DNA from: Tenacibaculum finnmarkense
GTDB taxonomy: Bacteria > Bacteroidota > Bacteroidia > Flavobacteriales > Flavobacteriaceae
Direction of reading: 5' to 3'
DNA: 64,000 bases
NCBI RefSeq assembly: GCF_900239185.1
Contig: NZ_OENA01000098.1
Location: 101,686-165,685 of the forward strand
This document shows, one piece after another, positions 27,073-36,360 of this stretch (within the stretch, counting starts at the first letter, position 1; the number at the start of each line of letters is the position of its first letter). Under the pieces are notes generated by a model. It was not told the DNA's origin and made no database searches. It saw only the letters and a list, made by a program, of their open reading frames with translations. The position numbers were made by a program, and so were the translations under genes.

Positions 27073-27279
27073 TTAGTTCTGGTGTTCGGTATCATTACAA
27101 GAGTCAAATTGATCTGGTGTTTTACCACAAAAACCACAAGATTCACCACTTTCATTTAAAACAGGATTTTGACTAGCACAAGTTCCTGCAAATTCACCGT
27201 CTTTTTTTGCCCAAATTTTTATAGCAATCCCTGCAAAAGCTAAAGCTAATAGTCCGATGGTAATAAAAACTAATTTCAT
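27073..27279 (-). CDS. Small membrane or secreted protein with Cys-rich C-terminus
   Basis: A 68-residue protein of a type often found in flavobacteria and annotated only as membrane or secreted protein. Residues 3-24 are a transmembrane or signal segment (VFITIGLLALAFAGIAIKIW). The outer part has four cysteines, in TCASQN, SCGFCGK and SCND, so a metal site or disulfides are possible. A perfect TATCTTTG element at 27299-27306 supports transcription. Function unknown. Confidence 0.72.
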   Translation of the reverse strand: MKLVFITIGLLALAFAGIAIKIWAKKDGEFAGTCASQNPVLNESGESCGFCGKTPDQFDSCNDTEHQN

Positions 27280-27298
27280 AATATTAAATTTTGTAGTG

Positions 27299-27306
27299 CA
27301 AAGATA
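27299..27306 (-). promoter_or_regulatory. Bacteroidetes-type -7 element (TATCTTTG) before the small Cys-rich membrane protein gene
   Basis: The minus strand reads TATCTTTG 19 bases before the start at 27279. Confidence 0.45.
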
Positions 27307-27409
27307 CGAATTTCCTTTTTTAGAGAATTATTTTATTGTAAATTTATGCCTGTGACTTTTCATTTTTTTGAGGGTCATAAAAACAATTGTTTAATTTAAT
27401 TTTTAATAT

Positions 27410-28096
27410 ATGAAAAAGTATTTAGCAGAATCATTTGGAACATTTTGGTTGGTTTTTGGAGGTTGTGGTAGCGCCATTTTTGCTGCTGGTTTCCCAGAAT
27501 TAGGTATTGGTTTTATGGGAGTATCTTTAGCCTTTGGTTTAACCGTTTTAACTATGGCGTATGCAGTTGGGCATATTTCTGGAGGGCATTTTAACCCTGC
27601 GGTATCATTAGGTTTATGGGCAGGAGGGAAGTTTTCTGCAAAAGAATTAGTACCTTATATTGTTTCTCAATTAGTTGGTGCAATTTTAGCTGCGGGTGCG
27701 TTATTTTTAATTGTATCAGGAAAATCAGGTTTTGAATCTATCGGCGGTTTTGCTGCTAACGGATATGGCGAATTATCGCCAGCAGGTTATAATATGACAT
27801 CGGCTTTTGTTGCTGAATTTTTATTAACCATGTTTTTCTTGTTGATAATTTTAGGAAGTACCAACGACAGAGCGCCTAAAGGTTTTGCTCCAATCGCTAT
27901 TGGTTTAGGCTTAACGTTAATCCATTTAATCAGTATTCCAATCACTAATACTTCGGTAAATCCGGCACGTTCTATGAGTCAGGCTTTATTTGCAGGAGGC
28001 GGTTATTTAGCACAATCTTGGTTGTTTTGGGTTGCACCTATAGCAGGAGCAATTGTTGCAGGATTTATTCATAAAGCATTATTTGACAAAGCGTAA
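27410..28096 (+). CDS. aqpZ: Aquaporin Z
   Basis: An inner-membrane water channel of the MIP family. The 228 residues form six transmembrane helices in two homologous halves. The two NPA boxes are [12 protein letters not shown] (about 57-68) and [13 protein letters not shown] (about 181-193), both intact. The histidine and arginine of the narrow AqpZ selectivity filter appear present, the Arg directly after the second NPA, which points to water rather than glycerol. A terminator follows at 28116. Confidence 0.95.
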   Translation: MKKYLAESFGTFWLVFGGCGSAIFAAGFPELGIGFMGVSLAFGLTVLTMAYAVGHISGGHFNPAVSLGLWAGGKFSAKELVPYIVSQLVGAILAAGALFLIVSGKSGFESIGGFAANGYGELSPAGYNMTSAFVAEFLLTMFFLLIILGSTNDRAPKGFAPIAIGLGLTLIHLISIPITNTSVNPARSMSQALFAGGGYLAQSWLFWVAPIAGAIVAGFIHKALFDKA

Positions 28097-28115
28097 AAAC
28101 GTTCTATTTCTATAT

Positions 28116-28144
28116 AAAAAGCACCTTTTTTAGGTGTTTTTTTT
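28116..28144 (+). terminator. Rho-independent terminator after aqpZ
   Basis: AAAAAGCACCT pairs with AGGTGTTTTT and is followed by a T run, 20 bases after the aqpZ stop. Confidence 0.75.
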
Positions 28145-28161
28145 GGTTTTAAAGTATTTTA

Positions 28162-28253
28162 TTTTTTGAAGCAATTTCCCGCTTTCCGCACTCGCTTTTT
28201 TTGTTTGAAAAAAACAAAAAAGAGCTCAAACAAATGCTTCAATCGGGGCTAGG
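28162..28253 (+). repeat. Dispersed ~90-bp GAGCTC-type structured repeat, copy D
   Basis: The most complete copy. TGAAGCAATTTCCCGCTTTCC begins it, then GCACTCGC, an inner stem TTTTTTTGTTT/AAACAAAAAA, AGAGCTCAAACAAATGCTTCA and TCGGGGCTAGG. TGAAGCA can pair with TGCTTCA, and CCCG with CGGG. The two pairings cross, which would make a pseudoknot or two alternative folds. Confidence 0.85.
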
Positions 28254-28300
28254 CATTTGTGCTTTTTTTAACAATTTTAGAACAGAAAAGGATATTTACT

Positions 28301-28766
28301 TTCAGTCATTAAAATCATTCGAATTGACAAGAATCATCAAAATAACTGTCAGTTCGAGTGTTTTTTTATTTCAAAAAAATGTATCGAGAACTTTTTAAAT
28401 ATCCAAAGAAAACAATTCAAATTCTCGATACTATTTTGATTTCTTTTAGTCATTAAAATCACTCGAATTGACAAGAGTTATCAAAATAACTGTCAGTTCG
28501 AGTGTTTTTTTATTTCAAAAAAATGTATCGAGAACTTTTTTAGTATCAACAGAAAACAATTCAAATTCTCGATACTATTTTAATTCCTTTCAGGCTTTAA
28601 AATCACTCGAATTGACAAGGGTTATCAAAATAACTGTCAGTTCGAGTGTTTTTTTCTTTCAAAAAAATGTATCGAGAACTTTTTAAATATCCAAAGAAAA
28701 CAATTCAAATTCTCGATACTATTTTAATTCCTTTCAGTCATTAAAATCACTCGAATTGACAAGAGT
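28301..28766. repeat. Tandem array of a 144-bp palindromic repeat (about 3.2 units)
   Basis: The block TGTCAGTTCGAGTG recurs at 28347, 28491 and 28635, an exact period of 144 bases. The block TTAAAATCA[C/T]TCGAATTGACA recurs at four places with the same period. Each unit holds two hairpins: CACTCGAATTGACA/TGTCAGTTCGAGTG and GTATCGAGAA/TTCTCGATAC. Units 1 and 3 agree in the segment after the second hairpin's left arm where unit 2 differs. The repeats leave some frame open by chance, but nothing suggests real coding. Confidence 0.9.
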
Positions 28767-28810
28767 AAATCAGGATGCGATGCTGAACTAAATTCAGCAT
28801 GACGAGAATC
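28767..28810. repeat. Half-site of the CATGCTGAA-type element
   Basis: ATCAGGATGCGATGCTGAA followed by TTCAGCATGACG is the reverse orientation of the left half of the element at 18640-18728. It abuts the end of the 144-bp array and lies 25 bases from the murB stop. Confidence 0.6.
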
Positions 28811-28834
28811 TTGTTTTATCCTTTGAAAGAAATA

Positions 28835-29842
28835 TTAAATAATATTTACTTCAATTTCTAAATCAATTTGAAAGGTGTCTTTAATTGTTGCTTGAATTTT
28901 TTGTGCTAGTTCGTAAATTTCTTTACCCGTTGCATTTGCATAATTAACAAGTACTAAAGCTTGTTTTTCATGCACGCCACAAGCACCAAAACGCTTTGCT
29001 TTAAATCCACATTGTTCAATTAACCATCCCGCAGGAACTTTTACTTCTGTTTTTGAAATTTCGTAATGAGGGATTAACGGAAACTGATTGATAAGTGTTT
29101 CAAAGTGGTTTTTTGAAATTACAGGATTTTTAAAAAAACTACCGCTATTTCCAATTTTTTTAGGATCTGGTAATTTTGATTTTCGAATGGCAATAATAGC
29201 ATCCGAAATATTTTTTATAGTTGGGTTTACAATGTTTTTTGACGTAAATTCCGCTTCAATAGCACCGTAAGAAGTGTTTAGTTTATGTTCTTTTTTGCTA
29301 AGTTTAAAACAAACCGAAGTAATAATATATTTGCCTTTCGAAGCATTTTTAAAAATAGAATTTCGGTAGCCAAAATTACAATCTTCATTAGAAAAACAGA
29401 CTAATTTACCTGTTTCAATTTCAATAGCTTCTACTCGAGTAATCGTATCTTTAACCTCTACGCCATAAGCACCAATATTTTGGATAGGGCAGGTGCCTAC
29501 ATTTCCTGGAATAAGTGATAAATTTTCAATACCACCATAATTTTGAGATACACACCAAAGTACAAAATCATGCCAATTTTCGCCAGCATTTACGGTTATG
29601 TAAATATCGTTGTCAGTTTCTCTATCAATAGAAATTCCTTTTAAATTAATATGAACAACTAACTTTTCAATATCTTTAGTTAGTAGCATATTGCTACCGC
29701 CAGAAATTAAAAATAAGTCTTTTTCTGATTTTAAAAGTTGTTGTAAATTATAAAGTGAATCGATACTAACAAAACGTTTGGCATTAACATGAATGCCAAA
29801 CGTATTGTATTTTTTTAAGGATATGTTTTGTTGAATATTCAA
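28835..29842 (-). CDS. murB: UDP-N-acetylenolpyruvoylglucosamine reductase MurB
   Basis: Cytosolic FAD enzyme that reduces UDP-GlcNAc-enolpyruvate to UDP-MurNAc in peptidoglycan synthesis. The 335 residues match the longer type I MurB. The FAD-binding segment (LISGGSNML, about 41-49), GNVGTCPIQNIGAYGVE (about 115-131), and GNSGSFFKNP (about 229-238), which carries the catalytic Ser, are all present. It begins 11 bases after the aminotransferase stop on the same strand, so the two are probably co-transcribed. Confidence 0.95.
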   Translation of the reverse strand: MNIQQNISLKKYNTFGIHVNAKRFVSIDSLYNLQQLLKSEKDLFLISGGSNMLLTKDIEKLVVHINLKGISIDRETDNDIYITVNAGENWHDFVLWCVSQNYGGIENLSLIPGNVGTCPIQNIGAYGVEVKDTITRVEAIEIETGKLVCFSNEDCNFGYRNSIFKNASKGKYIITSVCFKLSKKEHKLNTSYGAIEAEFTSKNIVNPTIKNISDAIIAIRKSKLPDPKKIGNSGSFFKNPVISKNHFETLINQFPLIPHYEISKTEVKVPAGWLIEQCGFKAKRFGACGVHEKQALVLVNYANATGKEIYELAQKIQATIKDTFQIDLEIEVNII

Positions 29843-29853
29843 TGAATATGTAT

Positions 29854-31050
29854 TTATGATCTTTTTTTGTATGCTGTTAAAGCTATTTTTAAAATCTCTA
29901 CAGAACGAATTAAATCAACTTTATTTAATACATACGCCATACGAATTTGGTTTTTACCTTCGCCTGGTGTAGAATAAAATCCACTAGCAGGGGCAACCAT
30001 AATAGTTTGGTTATTATCGTTGAAATCTTCTAAAATCCATTGCGCAAAATGATCAGCATCAGCTACAGGTAATTCTGCAACACAGTAAAAAGCTCCTTTA
30101 GGATTTGCAACTTTTACGCCATCTACTTTTTGTAATTCAGAAATTAATGTATTTCTACGTTCTTGATATTCTTCAATAACTTGTTCAAAATAACTTTGAG
30201 GTGTATCTAAAGCCGCTTCACTTGCTAATAAAGCATAGGTTGGAGGGCTTAAACGAGCTTGAGCAAATTTAAGAGCCGTGTTGATAAATTCTTCATTTCT
30301 AGAAACAATACATCCAATTCTTGCACCGCACATACTGTAACGCTTAGAAACAGAATCGATAACAATAGCGTTTTGTTCTAAACCATCTAAAGTCATTACT
30401 GAATTATGCTTTTCACCATCATAAGTAAACTCACGATACACTTCATCAGCAATTAAAAATAAATCGTGTTTTAAAACAATTTGCTTTAATTTTTCAATTT
30501 CAGCTTCGCTATATAAATAACCAGTTGGGTTACCAGGATTACAAATTAAAATTGCTTTTGTTTTTGGGGTAATTAATTTCTCGAACTCTTCAATAGCAGG
30601 TAAGGCAAAATTATCTTCTATTTTAGAAATTACAGGAACTACTTTTACTCCTGATGCAGTAGAAAAACCGTTGTAGTTGGCATAAAAAGGCTCAGGAATA
30701 ATAATTTCATCACCCGGATCTGTAATACTACCAATGGTAAATAATAACGCTTCAGAACCCCCTGTGGTAGCAATAATATTAGTTGCTTTTACATGAATAT
30801 CATTCTTAGCATAATATGCAGCTAACTTTGTACGGTACTGCTCAGAACCTTCAGAACGTGCGTACGATAATACTTCAATTGTATTGTTTTTAACAGCATC
30901 TAAAGCTACCTGAGGTGTTTTAATATCAGGCTGACCAATATTTAAATGAAACACTTTTGTTCCGTTTTTTTTAGCGGCCTCAGCAAAAGGAACCAATTTA
31001 CGAATTGGTGATTGAGGCATAGAATTCCCTTTTATAGAAATAGCAGGCAT
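29854..31050 (-). CDS. PLP-dependent class I/II aminotransferase
   Basis: A fold-type I aminotransferase of 398 residues, related to aspartate/aromatic aminotransferases. NPGNPTGYLYS (about 175) and DEVYREFTYDG (about 206) are the conserved PLP-contact segments. The PLP lysine lies in IDSVSKRYSMCGARIG (K about 239). The ATG at 31050 starts MPAISIKGNSMPQSPIRKL. An upstream start at 31089 would add 13 non-family residues, so it is rejected. The amino-acid substrate is unknown. It is followed by murB. Confidence 0.92.
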   Translation of the reverse strand: MPAISIKGNSMPQSPIRKLVPFAEAAKKNGTKVFHLNIGQPDIKTPQVALDAVKNNTIEVLSYARSEGSEQYRTKLAAYYAKNDIHVKATNIIATTGGSEALLFTIGSITDPGDEIIIPEPFYANYNGFSTASGVKVVPVISKIEDNFALPAIEEFEKLITPKTKAILICNPGNPTGYLYSEAEIEKLKQIVLKHDLFLIADEVYREFTYDGEKHNSVMTLDGLEQNAIVIDSVSKRYSMCGARIGCIVSRNEEFINTALKFAQARLSPPTYALLASEAALDTPQSYFEQVIEEYQERRNTLISELQKVDGVKVANPKGAFYCVAELPVADADHFAQWILEDFNDNNQTIMVAPASGFYSTPGEGKNQIRMAYVLNKVDLIRSVEILKIALTAYKKRS

Positions 31051-31176
31051 AGTATATAATTTATAGTTGTTTGATATGCAAATTTGCAATTTTTATTTGA
31101 AAAAAATAGCCCTTATTTCTTAAAAAAACAAAATTTTGAAAATATAAAATGTATCTTAATACAAAAATTGAAATAA

Positions 31177-32514
31177 ATGACTTTGATCAAAAAAATAAGC
31201 TTCTTTTTTGTTGTCTTTTGTAGTGTGATTTCCTTTTCTCAAAATAACTTTATGTTTTTAGGGAGTCAAACAAAAAAACAGGTAGTGCGTTTTAAATTAA
31301 TAAATAATTTAATTGTTATGCCTGTGTCGGTTAACGGGCAAAAACTATCTTTTATTTTAGATACAGGCGTAGGCAACACCTTATTATTTAATCTGACAAA
31401 AAAAGATAGTTTAAAATTGAATAATGTAAAAAAAGTACTGCTTCGTGGTTTGGGGGGCGGTGCTCCTGTTACGGCATTGATTTCTACAAAAAATGAACTA
31501 AAACTTAATACTATTGTAGGAAATAATCAAGATTTGTTTGTTGTTTTAACCGAAGATTTTAATTTGTCAGCAAAAATGGGAACAACTATTCATGGCATTA
31601 TTGGCTATGATTTATTAAAAGATGTTATTGCTGAAATTAATTATAAAACCTCAAAAATTATTTTTTATAATCCGAAGAAATATCAGCAAAAAAAATGCAG
31701 AAAATGTGAAGCGTTTCCACTAAGTTTTTATCGTAAAAAACCCTATATCGATGTTGCTGTTAAGGTTGATACCGTTGGTAATTTGGTAACGCCTGTAAAA
31801 ATGTTAATAGATACAGGCGGTAGCGATGCGATGTGGTTGTTTGAAAATACAAAACAGGTGCTAAAAACTCCAATAAAGCATTTTAATGATGTTTTAGGTG
31901 AAGGGCTTAGCGGAACTGTTTACGGAAAACGAAGTAAAATCCCTGCTATTTTGCTGGGTAATTATGAAATTAAGACTCCTACGGTTTCTTTTTTAGATAA
32001 AACATCAACCATCAATGCCAGGCGTTTTAAGGAACGAAATGGAAGTATAGGTGGTGCTATTTTAAAGCGCTTTAAAGTTTGGATAGATTATCCGAATAAA
32101 AAGCTGTTATTAAAGAAAAATGCGTCTTTAAAAAAAGGTTTTTATTATAATATGAGTGGTTTACAGCTTATTCATGACGGGCAAGAATTGGTAAAAGAAG
32201 AAGTTACTGCTAAAAGTGCAACTACAGATAGTCATCAAAATAATGGGCGTATTATTTCTTTAAGTACAAAATATCAATACAAATTTAAACCTTCTTTTAA
32301 AATTGATCAGGTTTTAACCGATTCGCCAGCAGGAAAAGCAGGTTTGCAAAAAGGCGATATTATCAAAAAAATAAATAATAGGGCAGCCTATCAATATGAG
32401 TTAGGTGAAATAATAGCGATGTTTCAGCAAAAACCTTCTAAGAAAATAAAAATGACGGTAAAAAGAGGTGAAAAGCATCTTAAATTTGAATTCAGATTAA
32501 AACAACGGCTATAA
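31177..32514 (+). CDS. Exported aspartyl protease-like protein with PDZ domain
   Basis: A 445-residue protein with a Sec signal (MTLIKKISFFFVVFCSVISFSQ). Two retropepsin-like halves follow, each with a DTG: FILDTGVGN at 60-68 and MLIDTGGSD at about 211. A C-terminal PDZ domain lies at about 365-440 (VLTDSPAGKAGLQKGDIIKKIN). Two DTG sites in one chain imply a pepsin-like bilobed active site. Envelope location is implied by the signal peptide. The substrate is unknown. It is convergent with the DUF1573 gene, with a shared hairpin between them. Confidence 0.85.
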   Translation: MTLIKKISFFFVVFCSVISFSQNNFMFLGSQTKKQVVRFKLINNLIVMPVSVNGQKLSFILDTGVGNTLLFNLTKKDSLKLNNVKKVLLRGLGGGAPVTALISTKNELKLNTIVGNNQDLFVVLTEDFNLSAKMGTTIHGIIGYDLLKDVIAEINYKTSKIIFYNPKKYQQKKCRKCEAFPLSFYRKKPYIDVAVKVDTVGNLVTPVKMLIDTGGSDAMWLFENTKQVLKTPIKHFNDVLGEGLSGTVYGKRSKIPAILLGNYEIKTPTVSFLDKTSTINARRFKERNGSIGGAILKRFKVWIDYPNKKLLLKKNASLKKGFYYNMSGLQLIHDGQELVKEEVTAKSATTDSHQNNGRIISLSTKYQYKFKPSFKIDQVLTDSPAGKAGLQKGDIIKKINNRAAYQYELGEIIAMFQQKPSKKIKMTVKRGEKHLKFEFRLKQRL

Positions 32515-32546
32515 AAAAAGTGCCAATTTTTACATTGGCACTTTTA
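32513..32546. terminator. Bidirectional terminator between the protease and DUF1573 genes
   Basis: AAAAGTGCCAAT pairs with ATTGGCACTTTT around a TTTTAC loop. Flanking A and T runs would serve both convergent genes. Confidence 0.75.
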
Positions 32547-32595
32547 AGTGTTTTATAAATTTATAAAACTGAATTATAACAGTTTTAATATTAAA

Positions 32596-32988
32596 TTATA
32601 ACGATTTAGCTTTTACAGCAGCATCTTTTTTAGCAATAAAACCTTTAATTTTAATTCTTTTTCTTTTGTTTTTAGCATTCGAAACAACTGTTAAAGTTTT
32701 AGAAAAACCTCCTGGTCTTTTTGTGTCGTAAGAAACTTCAATATGTCCTTTTTGTCCTGGCATAATTGGTGCTTCGGGCTTTTTAGGAACGGTACATCCG
32801 CAGGCAGAAATAATATCTTTAATAATAATAGGTTCATCACCAATATTAGTAAATTCAAACGTACGTTTTCCTTCTGAAGCAATGCCTACTTTTCCGTAGT
32901 CAATAGTTTCTGTTTCAAACTTAAATTCTTGTGCGTTTACTGTTAGGGTAATTAAACAAACAGCGATAAATGATAAAATTCTTTTCAT
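32596..32988 (-). CDS. Secreted DUF1573 protein
   Basis: A 130-residue exported protein (signal peptide MKRILSFIAVCLITLTVNAQ) carrying one DUF1573 domain, an Ig-like beta sandwich related to ASH/MSP domains. Typical are FEFTNIGDEPIIIKDI and the SACGCTVPKKPEAP motif with its Cys-Gly-Cys. Family members are abundant in Bacteroidetes and of unknown function. The C-terminal KKDAAVKAKSL tail is short. A TAAATTTG element lies upstream. Confidence 0.9.
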   Translation of the reverse strand: MKRILSFIAVCLITLTVNAQEFKFETETIDYGKVGIASEGKRTFEFTNIGDEPIIIKDIISACGCTVPKKPEAPIMPGQKGHIEVSYDTKRPGGFSKTLTVVSNAKNKRKRIKIKGFIAKKDAAVKAKSL

Positions 32989-33023
32989 AATTAGTAAAGT
33001 TAATTTAGGAAATGACTCCGTTA

Positions 33024-33031
33024 CAAATTTA
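33024..33031 (-). promoter_or_regulatory. Bacteroidetes-type -7 element (TAAATTTG) before the DUF1573 gene
   Basis: The minus strand reads TAAATTTG 35 bases before the start at 32988. Confidence 0.4.
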
Positions 33032-33092
33032 ATATTTTTTTAGTTTTAAAAAAAAACCAACACCTAATTTTTTATACTTCTATAGATAATTG

Positions 33093-33100
33093 TATTTTTG
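33093..33100 (+). promoter_or_regulatory. Possible -7 element (TATTTTTG) before valS
   Basis: TATTTTTG matches TAnnTTTG and lies 73 bases before the valS start. That leaves a leader of about 65 bases. No obvious regulatory fold was seen in it. Confidence 0.3.
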
Positions 33101-33173
33101 TTTTTTTTAATTCAAAAATAATGCCAAAGCATAAGTAAGTGAATTATTTATGGCATAAATATACATAAAACAT

Positions 33174-35810
33174 ATGAATATTCCATCAAAATACGATTCT
33201 AAAGAAGTAGAAGGAAAGTGGTACGATTACTGGATGAAACATAATTATTTTCATTCTGAAGTAGATGATCGTGAACCTTACACCATTGTAATACCACCAC
33301 CTAATGTAACAGGAGTATTGCATATGGGGCACATGTTAAACAACACAATTCAGGATGTTTTAATCCGTCGTGCGCGTTTACAAGGTAAAAATGCGTGTTG
33401 GGTTCCTGGAACCGATCACGCCTCAATTGCTACCGAAGCAAAAGTAGTAGCAAAATTAAAAGAACAAGGAATCGATAAAAATGACTTAACTCGTGAAGAA
33501 TTCTTAGCCCACGCTTGGGAATGGAAAAATGAGTACGGAGGAATCATTTTAGAGCAACTTAAAAAAATCGGTGCTTCTTGCGATTGGGAACGTACCTCTT
33601 TTACGATGGATCCTGAAATGTCGGAATCTGTAATTAAAGTTTTTGTTGATTTATATAATAAAGGCTTAATTTACCGTGGTTATAGAATGGTAAATTGGGA
33701 TCCTGAAGCAAAAACAACGTTATCTGATGAAGAAGTTATTCATGTTGAAAAACAAGGAAATCTTTATTATTTAGAATATAAAATTGAAGGTTCTGACGAA
33801 AAATTAACTATTGCAACCACACGTCCTGAAACTATTTTTGGAGATGCTGCAATTTGTATCAATCCAAATGATGAACGTTTTACGCATTTAAAAGGTAAAA
33901 AAGCAATTGTACCTTTATGTAACAGAGTTATTCCTATTATTGAAGATGAATATGTCGATGTTGAATTTGGTACAGGATGTTTAAAAGTAACGCCTGCACA
34001 CGATCAAAACGATAAAGTTTTAGGTGAAAAGCATAAATTAGAAGTAATTGATATTTTTAACGAGGATGCTTCTTTAAATTCTTTCGGATTACATTATCAA
34101 GGAAAAGATCGTTTTGTAGCGCGTAAATTAGTAGCTAAAGAACTAGAAGAAAATGGTGTTTTAGTGAAAACTGAAGTTCACATGAATAAAGTAGGAACTT
34201 CGGAAAGAACTAAAGCTGTTATTGAACCAAGATTGTCAGATCAATGGTTTTTAAAGATGGAAGATTTAGCCAAACCTGCTATTGAGGCTGTTTTAGGTGA
34301 AGATAGCGAGGTTAAATTATATCCAAAGAAATTCGAAAACACGTACCGTCATTGGATGGAAAACATCCGTGATTGGAATATTTCGCGTCAATTATGGTGG
34401 GGACAACAAATTCCTGCGTATTTCTACTGCGATGGAAAAGAAGATTTTGTGGTAGCAAATAGCATCGAAGAAGCAGTTGTTTTAGCAAAAGAAAGAACTG
34501 GAAAAACTGATTTAGTAGCCACTGATTTAAAACAAGATGAAGATGCTTTAGATACTTGGTTTTCTTCTTGGTTATGGCCAATGTCTGTTTTTGATGGAAT
34601 TAATAATCCTGAAAATGAAGAAATCAAATATTATTATCCAACAAACGATTTAGTTACAGGACCAGATATTTTATTTTTCTGGGTAGCTCGTATGATTGTT
34701 GCAGGATACGAATATAAAGACGAAAAACCTTTTGAGAACGTTTATTTAACAGGTTTAGTACGTGATAAACAACGTAGAAAAATGTCTAAATCGTTAGGGA
34801 ATTCACCTGATGCTTTAAAATTAATTGAAGATTATAGTGCCGATGGTGTTCGTGTAGGATTATTATTAAGTTCTGCTGCGGGGAACGATTTAATGTTCGA
34901 TGAAGATTTATGTAAGCAAGGAAAAGGGTTTTCAAACAAAATTTGGAATGCTTTTCGTTTGGTTACAGGTTGGGAAATTGATGCAACTATTGAACAGCCT
35001 GAATCAGCAAAAATTGGTTTAGAATGGTATAATGCAAAGTTTCAAACTGTGTTAGCTGAAATTGAAGACCATTTTTCTAAATATCGTTTATCGGATGCTT
35101 TAATGGCAATTTATAAACTAATAATGGATGATTTTTCTTCATGGTTATTAGAAGCAGTAAAACCTGTATATCAACAACCAATTGACAAGAAAACATTTGA
35201 TGCGGTAATTGCTATTTTTGAAGATAATTTAAAAGTATTACATCCGTTTATGCCTTTCTTATCCGAAGAAATTTGGCAACATATTACTGACAGAACGCCA
35301 GAAGAAGCGTTAATTATTGCGAAATATCCTGAACTTAAAAAAGTAGATACCGCAATTATTAGTGAATTCGAATTTGCTACGGATGTTGTATCAGGAATTA
35401 GAACTATCAGAAAAAATAAAAACATTTCATTTAAAGATGCTGTTGAATTATCAGTGGTAAATAATGAAAATTTCACCAATAAGTTTGATGTTTTAATTGA
35501 GAAATTAACCAACGCATCAACAATTAACTATGTTTCAGAAAAAGTTGATGGAGCTTCGTTTAGAGTAAAATCGAACGAATATTTTATTCCTGTTGCTGAA
35601 GAAGAAATTGATGTAGAAGCTGAAACTATTAAGTTAAATGCTGAATTAAAAAGAGCAGAAGGTTTCTTATTCGGAATTCAAAAGAAATTATCAAATGAGC
35701 GTTTTGTAAGCAATGCACCAGATCAGGTAATTGTTATTGAACGTAAAAAAGAATCAGATACGTTAGCGAAGATTGAAACTATTAAAAGTAGTTTAGCTTC
35801 TTTAAAATAA
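33174..35810 (+). CDS. valS: Valyl-tRNA synthetase
   Basis: Charges tRNA-Val with valine. The 878 residues are typical. The HIGH-type motif is in PPPNVTGVLHMGHML (about 42-56). The CP1 editing domain (about 200-340) includes ATTRPETIFGD. The KMSKS motif is RRKMSKSLGNSPD (about 533). The anticodon-binding domain follows, and the last 70 residues form the usual C-terminal coiled coil (about 815-878, rich in Lys/Glu/Leu). It is a single-gene unit with a terminator at 35835. Confidence 0.97.
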   Translation: MNIPSKYDSKEVEGKWYDYWMKHNYFHSEVDDREPYTIVIPPPNVTGVLHMGHMLNNTIQDVLIRRARLQGKNACWVPGTDHASIATEAKVVAKLKEQGIDKNDLTREEFLAHAWEWKNEYGGIILEQLKKIGASCDWERTSFTMDPEMSESVIKVFVDLYNKGLIYRGYRMVNWDPEAKTTLSDEEVIHVEKQGNLYYLEYKIEGSDEKLTIATTRPETIFGDAAICINPNDERFTHLKGKKAIVPLCNRVIPIIEDEYVDVEFGTGCLKVTPAHDQNDKVLGEKHKLEVIDIFNEDASLNSFGLHYQGKDRFVARKLVAKELEENGVLVKTEVHMNKVGTSERTKAVIEPRLSDQWFLKMEDLAKPAIEAVLGEDSEVKLYPKKFENTYRHWMENIRDWNISRQLWWGQQIPAYFYCDGKEDFVVANSIEEAVVLAKERTGKTDLVATDLKQDEDALDTWFSSWLWPMSVFDGINNPENEEIKYYYPTNDLVTGPDILFFWVARMIVAGYEYKDEKPFENVYLTGLVRDKQRRKMSKSLGNSPDALKLIEDYSADGVRVGLLLSSAAGNDLMFDEDLCKQGKGFSNKIWNAFRLVTGWEIDATIEQPESAKIGLEWYNAKFQTVLAEIEDHFSKYRLSDALMAIYKLIMDDFSSWLLEAVKPVYQQPIDKKTFDAVIAIFEDNLKVLHPFMPFLSEEIWQHITDRTPEEALIIAKYPELKKVDTAIISEFEFATDVVSGIRTIRKNKNISFKDAVELSVVNNENFTNKFDVLIEKLTNASTINYVSEKVDGASFRVKSNEYFIPVAEEEIDVEAETIKLNAELKRAEGFLFGIQKKLSNERFVSNAPDQVIVIERKKESDTLAKIETIKSSLASLK

Positions 35811-35834
35811 TCTTTAAAAATTCTTTTAGTGTAT

Positions 35835-35873
35835 AAAAAAACCTCGATAATTTTATAATTATCGAGGTTTTTT
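35835..35873 (+). terminator. Rho-independent terminator after valS
   Basis: AAAAAACCTCGATAA pairs with TTATCGAGGTTTTTT (through an AATTAT junction). It is a strong stem with a T tail, 25 bases after the stop. Confidence 0.8.
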
Positions 35874-35921
35874 GTGTTTATTTTTATTAATAATATCGCC
35901 AGAACCAACTTTCTGAGTTAA

Positions 35922-36059
35922 CTAAAGAGTTTTCAAAATATCTGTTAAATTAATATTTCCAAATCTACTCATTGAAGTTTTTACAGCCTTTTCATTTACA
36001 TCGGAAATTTTTTTATAATTAAAATTGTATAAGATTATTTTTTTAGATAGAATAGCTAT
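35922..36059 (-). pseudogene. Possible 3' remnant of a decayed gene
   Basis: On the minus strand 45 codons between two stops read with ordinary composition: KKISDVNEKAVKTSMSRF, then GNINLTDILKTL before TAG. There is no start codon near the 5' end, which is closed by TAA. It could be the tail of a lost gene, or chance in AT-rich DNA. I do not recognise the family. Confidence 0.2.
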
Positions 36060-36360
36060 TTACTGGTAAAAAATTCTTTTAAAATACGCTGTATTATACA
36101 TTGCTTTATGGTAGCTGTTATAAACTTGGCATCTGTGCAGTGCTATCCCCTTTTTTACAGCGAACTATTAGTTGGTCGATATGTGTTTTTTTAGTCTTTA
36201 AAGCTATCATTCTATAGTAGAGACCATTCGGTTTTTGAATTGTGACAGTTTATTTAAAAGTATAAAAAAAGTGTTAAATTTTGAATAAAAGAGGAATGTA
36301 ATTTATTATGAAATTAACAATATCGCAGTAAAACAAGGCATATAAACGAATCAAAATATG

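Noticed and set aside
28201..28686. Two short plus-strand reading frames (65 and 72 codons) within the repeat island
   Set aside because: They translate the 90-bp element and the 144-bp repeats and repeat the same peptide in each unit. They are chance frames in repeats.
28301..28766. Possible CRISPR array
   Set aside because: The period is 144 bases and the whole unit, not just a short repeat, is conserved. There are no unique spacers and no cas genes in the window.
36120..36180. GC-richer patch with GTTATAAAC, considered as an integron-type recombination site
   Set aside because: I could not find paired core sites or an integrase, and the match is limited to a few bases.
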